NCBI RefSeq assembly: GCF_007559435.1
Contig: NZ_VMBP01000007.1
Coordinates: 62,001 to 126,000, forward strand
Direction of reading: 5' to 3'
DNA length: 64,000 nucleotides
DNA from: Ancylobacter moscoviensis
Lineage (GTDB): Bacteria > Pseudomonadota > Alphaproteobacteria > Rhizobiales > Xanthobacteraceae
The notes beneath the pieces are model-generated. The model made no database searches. It saw nothing but the letters and a program-made list of their open reading frames with translations, and was not told the DNA's origin. Within the stretch, counting starts at the first letter, position 1, and each line of letters opens with the position of its first letter. Positions 44,312 through 53,780 of the stretch are shown here, piece after piece. The position numbers and the translations under genes were made by a program.

Positions 44312-45700
44312 TCAGGCCGTCCGCCGGGCCGGCTCGACGCCGAAGCGGAAGGCGGCCGCGGGATGGGTTGCGGGAAGGCGCGGGCCGTTGCCGAAGAGCT
44401 TTTCGCGGAAGGTGCCGGGCGCGTAGCGCGCCGGATGGCGCCCGCGCCGCTCCAGCTCCGGCACGACCAGCTCGACGAAGTCGCGGAAGCCGCCATCCAT
44501 CACCGCGTAGGAGAGGTTGAAGCCGTCGATGCCGGTCGCGGCGATCCAGTCCTCGAGCTCGTCGGCGACCGCTGCGGGCGTGCCGGTGGTGACGGGGCTT
44601 AGCCCGCCTATGCCGCACCAGGCGGCGATTTCGCGGATGGTCCAGACCCGGCCGGGATCGGCGGCGCTCATGGCCTCCACCGCCGACTGGATGGCGTTGC
44701 TTTCCACATGCTCGAACGGATCGTCCAGCCGGTAGCGGCTGAGGTCGACGCCGATCCAGCCGGACATCATGGCGAGGGCGCCTTCCTCCGAGGCGTAGCG
44801 TGCGTAGTCGGCCCGCTTGTCCTCGGCTTCGGCCGCGGTGGGCGCGGTGATGACGGTGTGCTCGGCGACGATGGGCACGCTGGCGGGATCACGCCCGGCT
44901 TCCGCGAGTGCTGCCCGCAGATGGTCGACGGTTCTCTTGAGCGCGACCCTCGACGGGGCGCCGACGAAGATGCATTCGGCGTGGCGCGCCGCGAAGGCCC
45001 GTCCGCGCCGCGACGCGCCGGCCTGGTAGAGCACGGGCGTGCGCTGGGGCGAGGGCTCGGCCAGATGTGGGCCGGCGACGTCGAAATGCGCGCCGCGGTG
45101 GTCGATGGGGCGGATGCGCGAGGGATCGGCATAGAGGCCGCCATGCTTGTCCCGGCGCACCGCGTCGTCGGCCCAGGAGCCCTCCCACAGCTTGTAGCAG
45201 ACCTCGAGATACTCCTCGGCGCGCTCGTAGCGCGCGTCGTGCGGAAGCTGCTCGGGGCGGCCGAAATTGCGCGCGGCGCTGTCGAGGGCGGAGGTGACGA
45301 TGTTCCAGCCGATCCGCCCGCCGGTGAGGTGGTCGAGGGTGGAGAAGCGGCGGGCGAGGCTGAAGGGATGCTCGTAGCTCACCGAGCAGGTGACGCCGAA
45401 GGAAAGGTGCCGGGTGGCGGCGGCCATCGCCGGCACCAGCAGCAGGGGATCGTTGACCGGAGCGTGCAACCCGTGCCGGAAGGCCGGTGCCATCGAGCCG
45501 CCGAACGCCTCGTAGGTGCCGAGCGTGTCCGCGAGGAACATGGCGGAGAAGCGGCCCCGCTCCAGCAGTTGCGCGAGCCCGATCCAGTGGTCGAGGCGCG
45601 TATAGGCGGTGGAGCTGTCGTCGGGATGGCGCCAGAGCCCGGGCGACAGATGGCTCGGCGTGTTCATCACGAAGGCGTTGAGGAGGATCGGTCTGGACAC
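44312..45700 (-). CDS. NtaA/SnaA/DszA-family FMN-dependent monooxygenase (1 of 5)
   Basis: A 462-aa luciferase-like (LLM) flavin monooxygenase of the class that needs FMNH2 from a separate reductase. Family sequence: ILLNAFVMNTPSHLSPGLWR at the N-terminus, STLDHLTGGRIGWNIVTS, EYLEVCYKLWEGSW, and PVLYQAGASRRGRAFAARHA. In the family these enzymes cleave C-S or C-N bonds (sulfones, nitrilotriacetate, EDTA). It belongs with the proteins at 53781 and 57962 to a subgroup whose N-terminus reads L-x-N-A/G-F-x-M-N. It lies 12 bases after a permease gene and before the SfnB-like gene. Confidence 0.92.
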   Translation of the reverse strand: MSRPILLNAFVMNTPSHLSPGLWRHPDDSSTAYTRLDHWIGLAQLLERGRFSAMFLADTLGTYEAFGGSMAPAFRHGLHAPVNDPLLLVPAMAAATRHLSFGVTCSVSYEHPFSLARRFSTLDHLTGGRIGWNIVTSALDSAARNFGRPEQLPHDARYERAEEYLEVCYKLWEGSWADDAVRRDKHGGLYADPSRIRPIDHRGAHFDVAGPHLAEPSPQRTPVLYQAGASRRGRAFAARHAECIFVGAPSRVALKRTVDHLRAALAEAGRDPASVPIVAEHTVITAPTAAEAEDKRADYARYASEEGALAMMSGWIGVDLSRYRLDDPFEHVESNAIQSAVEAMSAADPGRVWTIREIAAWCGIGGLSPVTTGTPAAVADELEDWIAATGIDGFNLSYAVMDGGFRDFVELVVPELERRGRHPARYAPGTFREKLFGNGPRLPATHPAAAFRFGVEPARRTA

Positions 45701-45712
45701 AGTGGAGCGCCT

Positions 45713-46693
45713 TCAGGCCGTGTCGCGGCGGCCGGTGAAGGCGAGCAGCAGGGCGAGGAAGATGAGCAGCCCGCTGCCGACCTGCTGCCAGTAGAAGTTC
45801 CAGCCGATCAGCAGGAGCCCGTTGGAGACGAAGCCGAGCAGCAGCACGCCGAGCAGGGTGCCGGGGATGTTGGCGCGCCGCGTGCGGCTGAGCGAGGTGC
45901 CGATGAAGGCGGCGCCGATGCTGTTGAGCAGGTACGCGTTGCCCGAATAGGGCACGTAGGCGTTGACGTTGGCCGAGATGAGGATGCCGGCGATCGAGGC
46001 GATGGCGGCGCTGGCGATGTAGATGAAGGCCAGCACGGCGCGCACCGGCAGGCCGGAATAGAGCGCCACCTGCGGCTCGGTTCCCACCGCCAGAACCTCC
46101 CGGCCGAAGCGCGACTTCGCCAGCAGCAGCCAGGCGCCAATGGCGAGGACCGCCACCAGCCACAGCGCCAGCGGTACGCCGAGGACCGAGCCGTGGCCGA
46201 TGAAGGCGAGCGCCGGCGGGATACTTCCGGTTGGCACATAGACCGGATTGCCGCCATCGGTCGTGAGCTGCTGCAGGCTGTGGCCGATGAACAGCGTGCC
46301 CAGTGTCGCCAGGAAGGGCGTGATCGACAGACCGGCGATCAGCAGCGCGTTGAACAGTCCCGTGCCGACGCCGGCCAGCACGCCGATGAGGGCGGCGATC
46401 CAGACCGGCTGGCCGGCGATGATGGTGGAGACGAAGGCGAGGCTGCCGAGATCCACCGCCGTGCCGACGGAAAGGTCCGTGCCGCCCGAGGCGACGGTCA
46501 GCGTCATGGCGATGGAGACGATCGCCGCCAGCGCGACATTGTTCACCAGCACGCCGACGATGTTGGAGAGCGTGAGGAAGCCCGGCGCCAGCAGGGAGAA
46601 CACCACCAGCACGAGCGCGAGCGCCAGCGGTACGCCGAAGCGCAGCAGGTCCGGCGCGGCGGTGCGCCGGCTGTCGAGGATATCGAGGCTCAT
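45713..46693 (-). CDS. RbsC-type ABC permease (transporter 1, subunit b)
   Basis: A 326-aa inner-membrane permease of the ribose/CUT2 class with about eight to ten helices. Marks include LTVASGGTDLSVGTAVDLGS (the family's 'GGIDLSVG' motif), GLFNALLIAGLSITPFLATL, and RFGREVLAVGTEPQVALYSG. Its start overlaps the stop of the other permease gene (ATGA). It pairs with the permease at 46690 as a probable heterodimer served by the ATPase at 47756. Confidence 0.9.
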   Translation of the reverse strand: MSLDILDSRRTAAPDLLRFGVPLALALVLVVFSLLAPGFLTLSNIVGVLVNNVALAAIVSIAMTLTVASGGTDLSVGTAVDLGSLAFVSTIIAGQPVWIAALIGVLAGVGTGLFNALLIAGLSITPFLATLGTLFIGHSLQQLTTDGGNPVYVPTGSIPPALAFIGHGSVLGVPLALWLVAVLAIGAWLLLAKSRFGREVLAVGTEPQVALYSGLPVRAVLAFIYIASAAIASIAGILISANVNAYVPYSGNAYLLNSIGAAFIGTSLSRTRRANIPGTLLGVLLLGFVSNGLLLIGWNFYWQQVGSGLLIFLALLLAFTGRRDTA

Positions 46694-47766
46694 GGGCGCG
46701 CTCCCCGCTGGGCGAGACCGGAGGTGACGCCGACGACGGCGAGGATCAGCGCGCCCTCGATGCCGTTCACCCAGTAGGACGAGACGTGCAGGAGCTGGAA
46801 ACCGTTGGCGAGGGCGCCGAGGAACACCGCCGCCAGCAGCGTTCCCGTCACGCTCGGCACCAGCCGGCGCGAGAACATCCGGCCGAGGAAGGCGGTCGCG
46901 ATGACCGGCAGCAGCATGTCGGCGGAGCCGGAGGTCGCGGCGTTGAGGAAGGCGACGGAGAGGATGCCCGCCACCCCGCCCAACAGGCCGGCGACGATGT
47001 ACGAGCCGGCGACATAGCGGTTGAGGGCGATGCCCGCCGCCCGTGCGGCCTCGGGGTGGCCGCCCACCGCATAGGCCCGCAGCCCGACCGGCGTGAAGCG
47101 CAGGGTGACGGCGAGGACCAGCCACGCCGCGACGAGGACCAGCCCGATGACCGGCAGGTCGAACGGCCCGGCGAGGTTCAGCGCGTCGATCAGCGGCGCG
47201 GCGGCGGGAACGGTGGTGTTTTCGGTGAGCACCAGCTCCAGCCCGGCGCAGATGTTCATCACCGCCAGCGTCGCCAGCAGGGGCAGGATGCGCAGCCACG
47301 TCACCGACAGCGCGTTCAGCGCGCCGACCGCGAGGCCGGTGGCGAGCGTCGCGGCGACGCAGGCCGCATCCCCGTAGCCTGCCTGGTTGAGCGTGGCGAA
47401 GACCGCGGCGGCGAGCCCGAGCGTGCCGGCCAGCGAGAGGTCGATGCCGCCGCGGATCACGTCCGAGCCGCCGGTGATCAGCACCAGCGTGAGCCCGAGG
47501 CCGAGAATGCCGAGCACGGCGGATTGCGAGAGGATGAGCCCGATATTGCCGGGTGTCAGGAACGAGGGAACGCGCACCGCGAAGAAGGCGACCACGGCGA
47601 GCAGGGCCAGCAGGCCGGCGAAGCGCAGCAGGCCGGCGAGCGCGCCGCGCGACAGCCCCGGGGCCGACGCAGCCGCTTCCGGCGGAGGAGCCTGCCTGCC
47701 TGCGCGGGGCAAATGGAGCGCTTGAGAGGCGGCGAGCGAGGATTCGAACGAGGATTCAAGCGACAT
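46690..47766 (-). CDS. RbsC-type ABC permease (transporter 1, subunit a)
   Basis: A 358-aa permease of the same class, with an N-terminal extension of about 45 Ala/Pro-rich residues and the conserved SDVIRGGIDLSLAGTLGLAA motif, GALNALSVTWLRILPLLATL and GLRAYAVGGHPEAARAAGIA. It overlaps the ATPase gene by 11 bases upstream and the second permease gene by 4 bases downstream, a tightly coupled set. Confidence 0.9.
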   Translation of the reverse strand: MSLESSFESSLAASQALHLPRAGRQAPPPEAAASAPGLSRGALAGLLRFAGLLALLAVVAFFAVRVPSFLTPGNIGLILSQSAVLGILGLGLTLVLITGGSDVIRGGIDLSLAGTLGLAAAVFATLNQAGYGDAACVAATLATGLAVGALNALSVTWLRILPLLATLAVMNICAGLELVLTENTTVPAAAPLIDALNLAGPFDLPVIGLVLVAAWLVLAVTLRFTPVGLRAYAVGGHPEAARAAGIALNRYVAGSYIVAGLLGGVAGILSVAFLNAATSGSADMLLPVIATAFLGRMFSRRLVPSVTGTLLAAVFLGALANGFQLLHVSSYWVNGIEGALILAVVGVTSGLAQRGARP

Positions 47767-49285
47767 GGGCGGTGTCTTCCGCTCGGGTGCCGGAGACGGA
47801 GGCGGCCAGCAGCTGTGCGCTCGTCGTCTCCGACGGGATGTGCTCGGAGACGAGTTCGCCGCGATACATCACCAGGATTCGGTCGCTGACGCCGAGCAGT
47901 TCGTCGAGATCGGCGGAGAGCAGCAGGATGGCCGCGCCCTGTTCGGCGAGGCGGGCGATCAGCCGGTAGATCTCCGCCTTGGCGGCGACGTCGACGCCGA
48001 CCGTCGGCTCGTCCAGCACATAGATGCGGGACTGGCGCGCCAGCCATTTGGCGATCACCACCTTCTGCTGGTTGCCCCCGCTCAGCGTCCGCACGGCGGC
48101 CTCCGGCCCGGAAGTCTTGATCTTCAGCTCGTCGATCAGCTGCGAGACGCGAAGACGCTCGCGGGCGCGGTCGATGAAGCCGAAGCGGCTGAAGGCCGGA
48201 AGGCTGGCGAGCGTCATGTTCTCCCGCATGCCGAGCGCGAGCGCGACGCCCTGCGCGCGGCGATCCTCCGGCACCATGGCGATGGCCTGACGGACGGCGG
48301 CGCCGGGACTGCCGAGCCGCACCGGCCGGCCGTCGACCTCGATCCGCCCGGCCCTTGCGGGCGAGAGGCCGAACAGGCTGCGCACCAGTTCCTTGGCGCC
48401 GGAGCCGAGCAGGCCGGTCAGGCCCAGAACCTCGCCCCGGTGCAGGGTGAAGGACACGTCGCGGAAGGCCGGCGGCGCGGCAAGGCCGGAGACGCTCAGC
48501 GCCGGGGCCCCGGGCGTCGCGTTGTGTCGGGGGAACAGGTCCTTCACGTCGCGGTCGACCATCAGCCGGGTGATCTCCGCGGTGCCGGTCGTGCGCGGGT
48601 CGACATGGGCGACGTCCCGCCCGTTGCGCATCACCGTCACCGCGTCGCAGATGCGCTCGATCTCGGCGAGATAGTGCGAGATGTAGATGCTGGTCAGGCC
48701 GTGCGCCTTGAGCTGGCCGATGGCGTCGAACAGATGGTCCACCTCACGCCGGGAAAGCGAGGCGGTGGGTTCGTCGAAGACGATGATCTTCGGGTCGGCG
48801 AGCAGGGCGCGGGTGATCTGGACGATCTGCTGCTGCGCCGTCGTCAGGTCCTGGATCAGCGCCCCCTTCGGCAGCGATATGCCGAAGAAGCGATCCAGCA
48901 GCCCGGCGGCGCGACGCTCCAGCCGGCCGCGCCACAGCCCGTGGCGCGAGCCCAGCCTTTCCTGGCCGAGAAACAGCGCCTCGCCCACCGTCGCGGTGGG
49001 CACCAGCAGCCGGTCCTGATGGATGAAGGCGATGCCGAGCTCTTCGGCGCGCCGCGGGGTGAGAGGGCCGAGGGGCGTGCCGCCGACCTCGATGTCGCCG
49101 GCGTCGGGCGCGACCAGTCCGGCGAGGACCTTGATCAGCGTCGACTTGCCGGCGCCGTTCTGGCCGACGAGCCCGTGCACCGTTCCCGGCGCGACGGTGA
49201 GCGAGGCGCCATCGAGCGCCCGGGTGGGGCCGAATGTCTTGACCAGCCCGCGCATGGCGAGGGTAGGAGCGAGAATTGTCATCAT
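47756..49285 (-). CDS. RbsA/MglA-type ABC ATPase (transporter 1)
   Basis: A 509-aa tandem ATPase of the CUT2 class. The first domain has Walker A GQNGAGKST near residue 38, a changed signature (LTTAQQQIVQITRAL) and IIVFDEPTASLSRRE. The second has a degenerate P-loop (GLLGSGAKE), as is normal here, with LSGGNQQKVVIAKWLA and VLDEPTVGVD. It follows the binding-protein gene by 64 bases and precedes two permease genes. The class usually carries monosaccharides, but the neighbours point to an organosulfur or similar small molecule. Confidence 0.92.
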   Translation of the reverse strand: MMTILAPTLAMRGLVKTFGPTRALDGASLTVAPGTVHGLVGQNGAGKSTLIKVLAGLVAPDAGDIEVGGTPLGPLTPRRAEELGIAFIHQDRLLVPTATVGEALFLGQERLGSRHGLWRGRLERRAAGLLDRFFGISLPKGALIQDLTTAQQQIVQITRALLADPKIIVFDEPTASLSRREVDHLFDAIGQLKAHGLTSIYISHYLAEIERICDAVTVMRNGRDVAHVDPRTTGTAEITRLMVDRDVKDLFPRHNATPGAPALSVSGLAAPPAFRDVSFTLHRGEVLGLTGLLGSGAKELVRSLFGLSPARAGRIEVDGRPVRLGSPGAAVRQAIAMVPEDRRAQGVALALGMRENMTLASLPAFSRFGFIDRARERLRVSQLIDELKIKTSGPEAAVRTLSGGNQQKVVIAKWLARQSRIYVLDEPTVGVDVAAKAEIYRLIARLAEQGAAILLLSADLDELLGVSDRILVMYRGELVSEHIPSETTSAQLLAASVSGTRAEDTAHVA

Positions 49286-49349
49286 GCTGCCCGGTGGCCG
49301 AAGGCGTTGCCGCCTCCGGCTCCATGCGCCTCGGAGCGAGGCGGCTGCC

Positions 49350-50372
49350 TCAGACCTGGCCGAGCTGCTTCTGCACGTCGGCGGCGTTCTTCTTGTTGGC
49401 GACGATCGCCGGCAGGAAGGTCTGCGACGGCAGGGAGGTGTCGCCGTTCAGATAGCGGGCGACGTTGAGCACGGCGGTGCGCCCGATCAACGAGGGCTGC
49501 TGGGCCGCCACCGCGCCGGCCGGCGCTTTCGGGTCCTTCACCAGCGCCAGCACTTCCGGCGTGCCGTCGACGCCATAGGTCAGGATCTCGGTGCGACCGG
49601 CGGCGATCAGCGCCTGCGTCGCGCCGAGCTGGGGGATGTCCCAGGCCGACCAGATGGCCGAGATCGAGCCCTTTTCCGGATACTTGCTCAGCAGTGCGGT
49701 GATCTGCGCGTAGGCGTCCTGCACCGTGTTCGGGATGACGTCGCGCAGCTCCGGCTGCACGATCTTCACCTCGGGATAGTACTTCAGCACATGGCGCAGC
49801 TGGTTGTAGCGGATCTCGCAGACGGGAACGCCGGCGAAGCCGTTGAAGACGACGATGTTGCCCTTGCCGCCAATGTCCGAGACGAGCTGCAGGGCGAGCT
49901 GGGCGCCGAGCGAGAAATTGTCGGACGTCGCCGTGTTGATGACGTTGGTGGAGGGCAGGTCGACCGAGAAGACCGGGATATCGGCCTGCCGCAGCTTCTT
50001 CAGCCAGGGATCGACCACCGTGAGCGTGCCGAGCGTCTGGATCACCGCGTCCGGCTTCTGCGTCAGCAGCGTCTGGAGCTGGCTGACGATGGCCTTGTCG
50101 TTGCGTCCGCCGTCGAGCCCGATCGGCGTGCCGCCCAGTTCCTTCACCGTCTCGATCTGCGCCTGATAGGCCTTGAGATCGAAGAAATGATCGGTGCCGG
50201 CGACGCTGATGGCGATCGTCTTGCCCTTGAGCGAGGGCACGGGAGCATCCGCGGCGGCCGGCGCGGCCTCCTGCGCCAGGGCGGGGCCGCCAAGCGTGAG
50301 GGCGCCGGCCAGGGCCGCGCCCGTCTTGAGAAGCGAGCGGCGCGCGATGCGGGCGGGAGCGGAGCTTTCCAT
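49350..50372 (-). CDS. RbsB-like substrate-binding protein (transporter 1)
   Basis: A 340-aa periplasmic binding protein with a signal that has twin arginines (ARRSLLKTGAALAGALTLGG, cleaved near LA-QEA). Family marks: GLDGGRNDKAIVSQLQTLLT, KPDAVIQTLGTLTVVDPWLK, and ISAIWSAWDIPQLGATQALI. Its length is ordinary for RbsB, unlike the three extended paralogues elsewhere in this region. It is the first gene of the transporter 1 operon, and a palindromic element lies 44 bases upstream, shared with the divergent monooxygenase gene at 50565. Confidence 0.9.
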   Translation of the reverse strand: MESSAPARIARRSLLKTGAALAGALTLGGPALAQEAAPAAADAPVPSLKGKTIAISVAGTDHFFDLKAYQAQIETVKELGGTPIGLDGGRNDKAIVSQLQTLLTQKPDAVIQTLGTLTVVDPWLKKLRQADIPVFSVDLPSTNVINTATSDNFSLGAQLALQLVSDIGGKGNIVVFNGFAGVPVCEIRYNQLRHVLKYYPEVKIVQPELRDVIPNTVQDAYAQITALLSKYPEKGSISAIWSAWDIPQLGATQALIAAGRTEILTYGVDGTPEVLALVKDPKAPAGAVAAQQPSLIGRTAVLNVARYLNGDTSLPSQTFLPAIVANKKNAADVQKQLGQV

Positions 50373-50415
50373 CGATTCTCAACCTGACTGGCCGTGTGGA
50401 ATGGTGTTATGATCA

Positions 50416-50436
50416 AAATATAAAATCCATAGACTA
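50416..50436. promoter_or_regulatory. palindromic element, copy d (between divergent operons)
   Basis: AAATAT-AAAATCC-ATAGACTA: the right arm (50429-50436) is perfect; the left arm keeps only TAT. The 16 bases preceding the last four are nearly identical to copy e at 62841. It lies between the binding-protein gene at 50372 (minus) and the monooxygenase gene at 50565 (plus), so it could serve both. Confidence 0.55.
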
Positions 50437-50564
50437 AATCAACATAAAAGCTGCCGGCCGCGAACTGGCATTGTGCCGCCCGGCTTCCCATCTGCCGCCA
50501 GCAGTTCGCGGTGGTGGTGCTCGCCTCCCGCGCCGATCGCAGCCTCACGGGGATCATCATCGGC

Positions 50565-51914
50565 ATGACGACACGCAAGCAGCTTCATCTCGGCGCCTTC
50601 ATGCGGCCGGTGAGCCTCCACACCGGCGCTTGGCGCTATCCGGGCGCTTGGCCGGATGCCAACTTCAATCTCGGCCATATCGTCCGGCTGGCGCAGAAGC
50701 TGGAGGAGGGCAGGTTCGACGCCTTCTTCATGGCCGACCATCTCGCCGTGCTGAACATGCCGGTGGAGGCGCTCAAGCGCAGCCACACCGTGACCTCCTT
50801 CGAGCCCTTCACTTTGCTCTCGGCGCTGGCGATGGTGACGACGAGGATTGGGCTGGTGGCGACCGCCTCGACCACCTTCGAGGAGCCCTATCACCTCGCC
50901 CGTCGCTTCGCCTCGCTGGACCACATCAGCAACGGCCGGGCCGGCTGGAACATCGTCACCACCTCGAACCCCGACGCAGCGCTGAATTTCGGTCTCGACG
51001 ACCATATGGAGCATGACGAGCGCTATGTCCGCGCGCGCGAGTTCTACGACGTCGTCACCGGCCTGTGGGATAGCTTCGCCGACGATGCCTTCCCGCGTGA
51101 TGCGTCGTCCGGCCTCTATTTCGATCCGTCGCGGCTGCACGTGCTCGACCACAAGGGCCCCTATTTCTCGGTGCGCGGGCCGCTCAACATCGCCCGCCCC
51201 GTGCAGGGCTGGCCGGTGATCGTGCAGGCGGGCGCGTCGGAACCGGGCCGCCAGCTCGCCGCCGAGACGGCCGAGGCGATCTTCGCGGCGGCGCCGGATC
51301 TCGCGACCGGCCGCGCCTTCTATGCCAACGTGAAGGGCCGGCTCGACAGGCTCGGGCGGCCGCGTGAGCACCTCAAGATCCTGCCGGGCGCCTTCGTCGT
51401 CGTGGGCGACAGCGTCGAGGAGGCGCGCGCGAAGCGGGCCAGGCTCGACAGCCTCGTCCATTACGACAGCGCCATCGCCTCGCTCTCCATCGCCCTCGGC
51501 CATGACGCCTCCCGCTTCGACCCGGACGGGCCGCTGCCCGAGGTGCCGGAGACCAATGCCAGCCGCAGCGCCCGCGAGCGGGTGATCGAGATGGCCCGGC
51601 GCGAGAACCTCACCGTGCGCCAGCTCGCCCAGCGGCTCGGGGGCTATTCCGGCCTCGCCTTCGTCGGCACGGCGCAGACCATCGCCGACGAGATGGAGGA
51701 ATGGCTGGAGACCGAGGGCTCGGACGGATTCAACATCACCTTCCCGTTCCTTCCCGCCGGTCTCGACGATTTCGTCGACAAGGTGGTGCCCGAGCTCCAG
51801 CGCCGCGGCATCTTCCGGCGCGAATATGAGGGCACGACGCTGCGCGAGCATCTCGGGCTGCCGCGCCCGGAGAACCGCTTCTTCCCCGCTGCGCGGGAGG
51901 CCGTTCACGGCTGA
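50565..51914 (+). CDS. NtaA/SnaA/DszA-family FMN-dependent monooxygenase (2 of 5)
   Basis: A 449-aa LLM flavin monooxygenase, the only oxidoreductase of the island on the plus strand. It starts MTTRKQLHLGAFMRPVSLHT (ATG 50565). Family marks: FFMADHLAVLNMPVEALKR, ASLDHISNGRAGWNIVTTSN, LYFDPSRLHVLDHKGPYFSV and PVIVQAGASEPGRQLAAETA. It forms a subgroup with the enzyme at 52372 (shared N-terminus L-G-x-F-M and the 'GPLNIARP/VARS' segment). It diverges from transporter 1 and is followed by an AhpD-like gene. Confidence 0.92.
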   Translation: MTTRKQLHLGAFMRPVSLHTGAWRYPGAWPDANFNLGHIVRLAQKLEEGRFDAFFMADHLAVLNMPVEALKRSHTVTSFEPFTLLSALAMVTTRIGLVATASTTFEEPYHLARRFASLDHISNGRAGWNIVTTSNPDAALNFGLDDHMEHDERYVRAREFYDVVTGLWDSFADDAFPRDASSGLYFDPSRLHVLDHKGPYFSVRGPLNIARPVQGWPVIVQAGASEPGRQLAAETAEAIFAAAPDLATGRAFYANVKGRLDRLGRPREHLKILPGAFVVVGDSVEEARAKRARLDSLVHYDSAIASLSIALGHDASRFDPDGPLPEVPETNASRSARERVIEMARRENLTVRQLAQRLGGYSGLAFVGTAQTIADEMEEWLETEGSDGFNITFPFLPAGLDDFVDKVVPELQRRGIFRREYEGTTLREHLGLPRPENRFFPAAREAVHG

Positions 51915-51954
51915 AGGTGCTAGGGATGCAGGGTCATGGATGGAGGCGAAGACG

Positions 51955-52365
51955 ATGGCGACGGTCCGGCTGCTGAGCGACGAGGAAGCAGCGGTGAACC
52001 CGGCGGTGCAGGCGGTGTTCGACGACATCCGCGCGACCCGGAAATCCGATTTCATCAATAATTTCTGGCGCGCTCTCGCCCATGACCCGGCGGCGCTGAA
52101 GCGCACCTGGGAAAGCCTGAAGGCGATCATGGTGGCGGAGGGGCCGCTCGATCCGCTGACCCGCGAGCTCATCTACATCGCCGTGTCGACGGCGAATGGC
52201 TGCTCCTACTGCATCCACTCGCACACCGCCGCCGCCCGCGCCAAGGGGATGACCGATGACCAGCACGCCCATCTCGTGGCGATCATCGGCATGGCCGCCC
52301 AGACCAACGCGCTGGTGACGGCGCTGCAGGTGCCGGTCGACGAGGCGTTCCTCGTCGCCGGATGA
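51955..52365 (+). CDS. AhpD/carboxymuconolactone decarboxylase-like protein
   Basis: A 136-aa all-helical protein with the CMD/AhpD core: LTRELIYIAVSTANGCSYCI followed by HSHTAAARAKGM. The Cys-x-x-Cys...His motif is the redox-active site of AhpD-type alkylhydroperoxide reductases. GGAGG 8 bases before ATG 51955 decides the start; the longer frame overlaps the monooxygenase gene. Such proteins accompany reduced-flavin oxygenases and may remove peroxides leaking from uncoupled FMNH2 (inference). Confidence 0.85.
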   Translation: MATVRLLSDEEAAVNPAVQAVFDDIRATRKSDFINNFWRALAHDPAALKRTWESLKAIMVAEGPLDPLTRELIYIAVSTANGCSYCIHSHTAAARAKGMTDDQHAHLVAIIGMAAQTNALVTALQVPVDEAFLVAG

Positions 52366-52371
52366 CCGTGC

Positions 52372-53742
52372 CTACTCGGCGGCGGTCGAGGCCGAAGTGG
52401 AGGCCGATTGCCGCTGCCAGCGCGGGACGTCCAGCCCCAGATGCTCGCGCAGCGTCGTGCCCTCGTACTCGGTGCGGAACAGCCCGCGCCGGCGCAGCTC
52501 GGGCAGCACCAGCGTGGCGAAGTCCGTCAGCCCGCCGGGAAGGGTGGGCGGCATGATGTTGAAGCCGTCGGCGCCGCCGTTGAGGAAGCGCTCCTCCAGC
52601 AGGTCGGCGATGTCGCCGGCCGTCCCCACCACCTGCCAGTGGCCGCGCGCGCCGGCGATGCGGCGGGCGAGCTGGCCGATGGTGAGGTTCTCCTTGCGGG
52701 CGAGGTCGAACAGCAGGTGCTGCCGGCTCTTGCCGCCATTGGTCTCGGGAAGCTCCGGCACCGGCCCGTCCGGCGGATACTGCGAGAGGTCGAAGTCGCC
52801 GATCATGGCGGAGAGCAGGTTGATGCCCACGGCCGGGTGGATCAGCTCCTGCAACTCGTCGAACTTGGCCTGTGCCTCGGCGCGGGTGCGGCCGACCACC
52901 GGGAAGATGCCGGGCATGATCTTGAGCTGGTCCTCGCGGCGCCCGTATCGGGCCAGCCGGCCCTTGAGGTCGGCATAGAAGGCCTGCGCGTCGGCCAGCG
53001 TCTGCTGGGCGGTGAAGACCACCTCGGCGGTGCGCGCGGCGAGCTCCTTGCCGGGCTCCGAGGAGCCCGCCTGCACGATCACCGTGTGGCCCTGCGGCGA
53101 GCGCGCGACATTGAGCGGCCCACGCACCGAGAAGTGCCGGCCGCGATGGTTGAGAACGCGAAGCTTCTCGTGGTCGAAATAGATGCCGCTTTCCTTGTCG
53201 CGCCGGAAGGCGTCGTCGGCGAAGCTGTTCCACAGGCCGAGAACGACGTCGATGAACTCGTCGGCACGATCGTAGCGGTGGTCGTGGCGGGGGTGGCCGG
53301 CACTGCCGAAGTTCTTCGCCTCCGCCTCGGTGTTGGAGGTGACGAGGTTCCATCCCGCCCGCCCCTCGCTGATCAGGTCGAGCGAGGCGAAGCGGCGGGC
53401 CAGCGCATAGGGCTCGCTGTAGGTGGTCGAGGCCGTGGCGACGAGGCCGATCCGCTCGGTCACGGCGGCAAGGCCCGAGAGCAGCGTCGTCGGCTCGAAA
53501 TAGGCGACGCGGGCCACGCGGGTGCCGGTGTCGGCGCTGATGTCCTTCACCGCGACGACGTCGTCGAGAAAGATCATGTCGAACTTCGCCGCCTCGGCCT
53601 GCCGCGCAAGCTGCGCATAGGCTCTGAAATTGGCGCCGAGGTCGGCCTGCGCGTCTTTCTGGCGCCAGGCGGCGATATGGTGGCCGGGTGCCATCATGAA
53701 CAGCCCCAGCTTCATCTGCCGCGGTGTCTGGGCCTTGGGCAT
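52372..53742 (-). CDS. NtaA/SnaA/DszA-family FMN-dependent monooxygenase (3 of 5)
   Basis: A 456-aa LLM monooxygenase closest to the one at 50565: KLGLFMMAPGHHIAAWRQKD, ASLDLISEGRAGWNLVTSNT, VIVQAGSSEPGKELAARTAE. It ends in a Ser/Thr/Ala-rich tail (SASTSASTAAE). It is transcribed after the monooxygenase at 53781 (38 bases apart) and ends six bases from the convergent AhpD-like gene. The substrate is unknown; the family needs FMNH2, and a candidate reductase is encoded at 62068. Confidence 0.92.
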   Translation of the reverse strand: MPKAQTPRQMKLGLFMMAPGHHIAAWRQKDAQADLGANFRAYAQLARQAEAAKFDMIFLDDVVAVKDISADTGTRVARVAYFEPTTLLSGLAAVTERIGLVATASTTYSEPYALARRFASLDLISEGRAGWNLVTSNTEAEAKNFGSAGHPRHDHRYDRADEFIDVVLGLWNSFADDAFRRDKESGIYFDHEKLRVLNHRGRHFSVRGPLNVARSPQGHTVIVQAGSSEPGKELAARTAEVVFTAQQTLADAQAFYADLKGRLARYGRREDQLKIMPGIFPVVGRTRAEAQAKFDELQELIHPAVGINLLSAMIGDFDLSQYPPDGPVPELPETNGGKSRQHLLFDLARKENLTIGQLARRIAGARGHWQVVGTAGDIADLLEERFLNGGADGFNIMPPTLPGGLTDFATLVLPELRRRGLFRTEYEGTTLREHLGLDVPRWQRQSASTSASTAAE

Positions 53743-53780
53743 GGCTCTTCCTTTCGAGGACGTAGGGGCGCCGCGAGCGG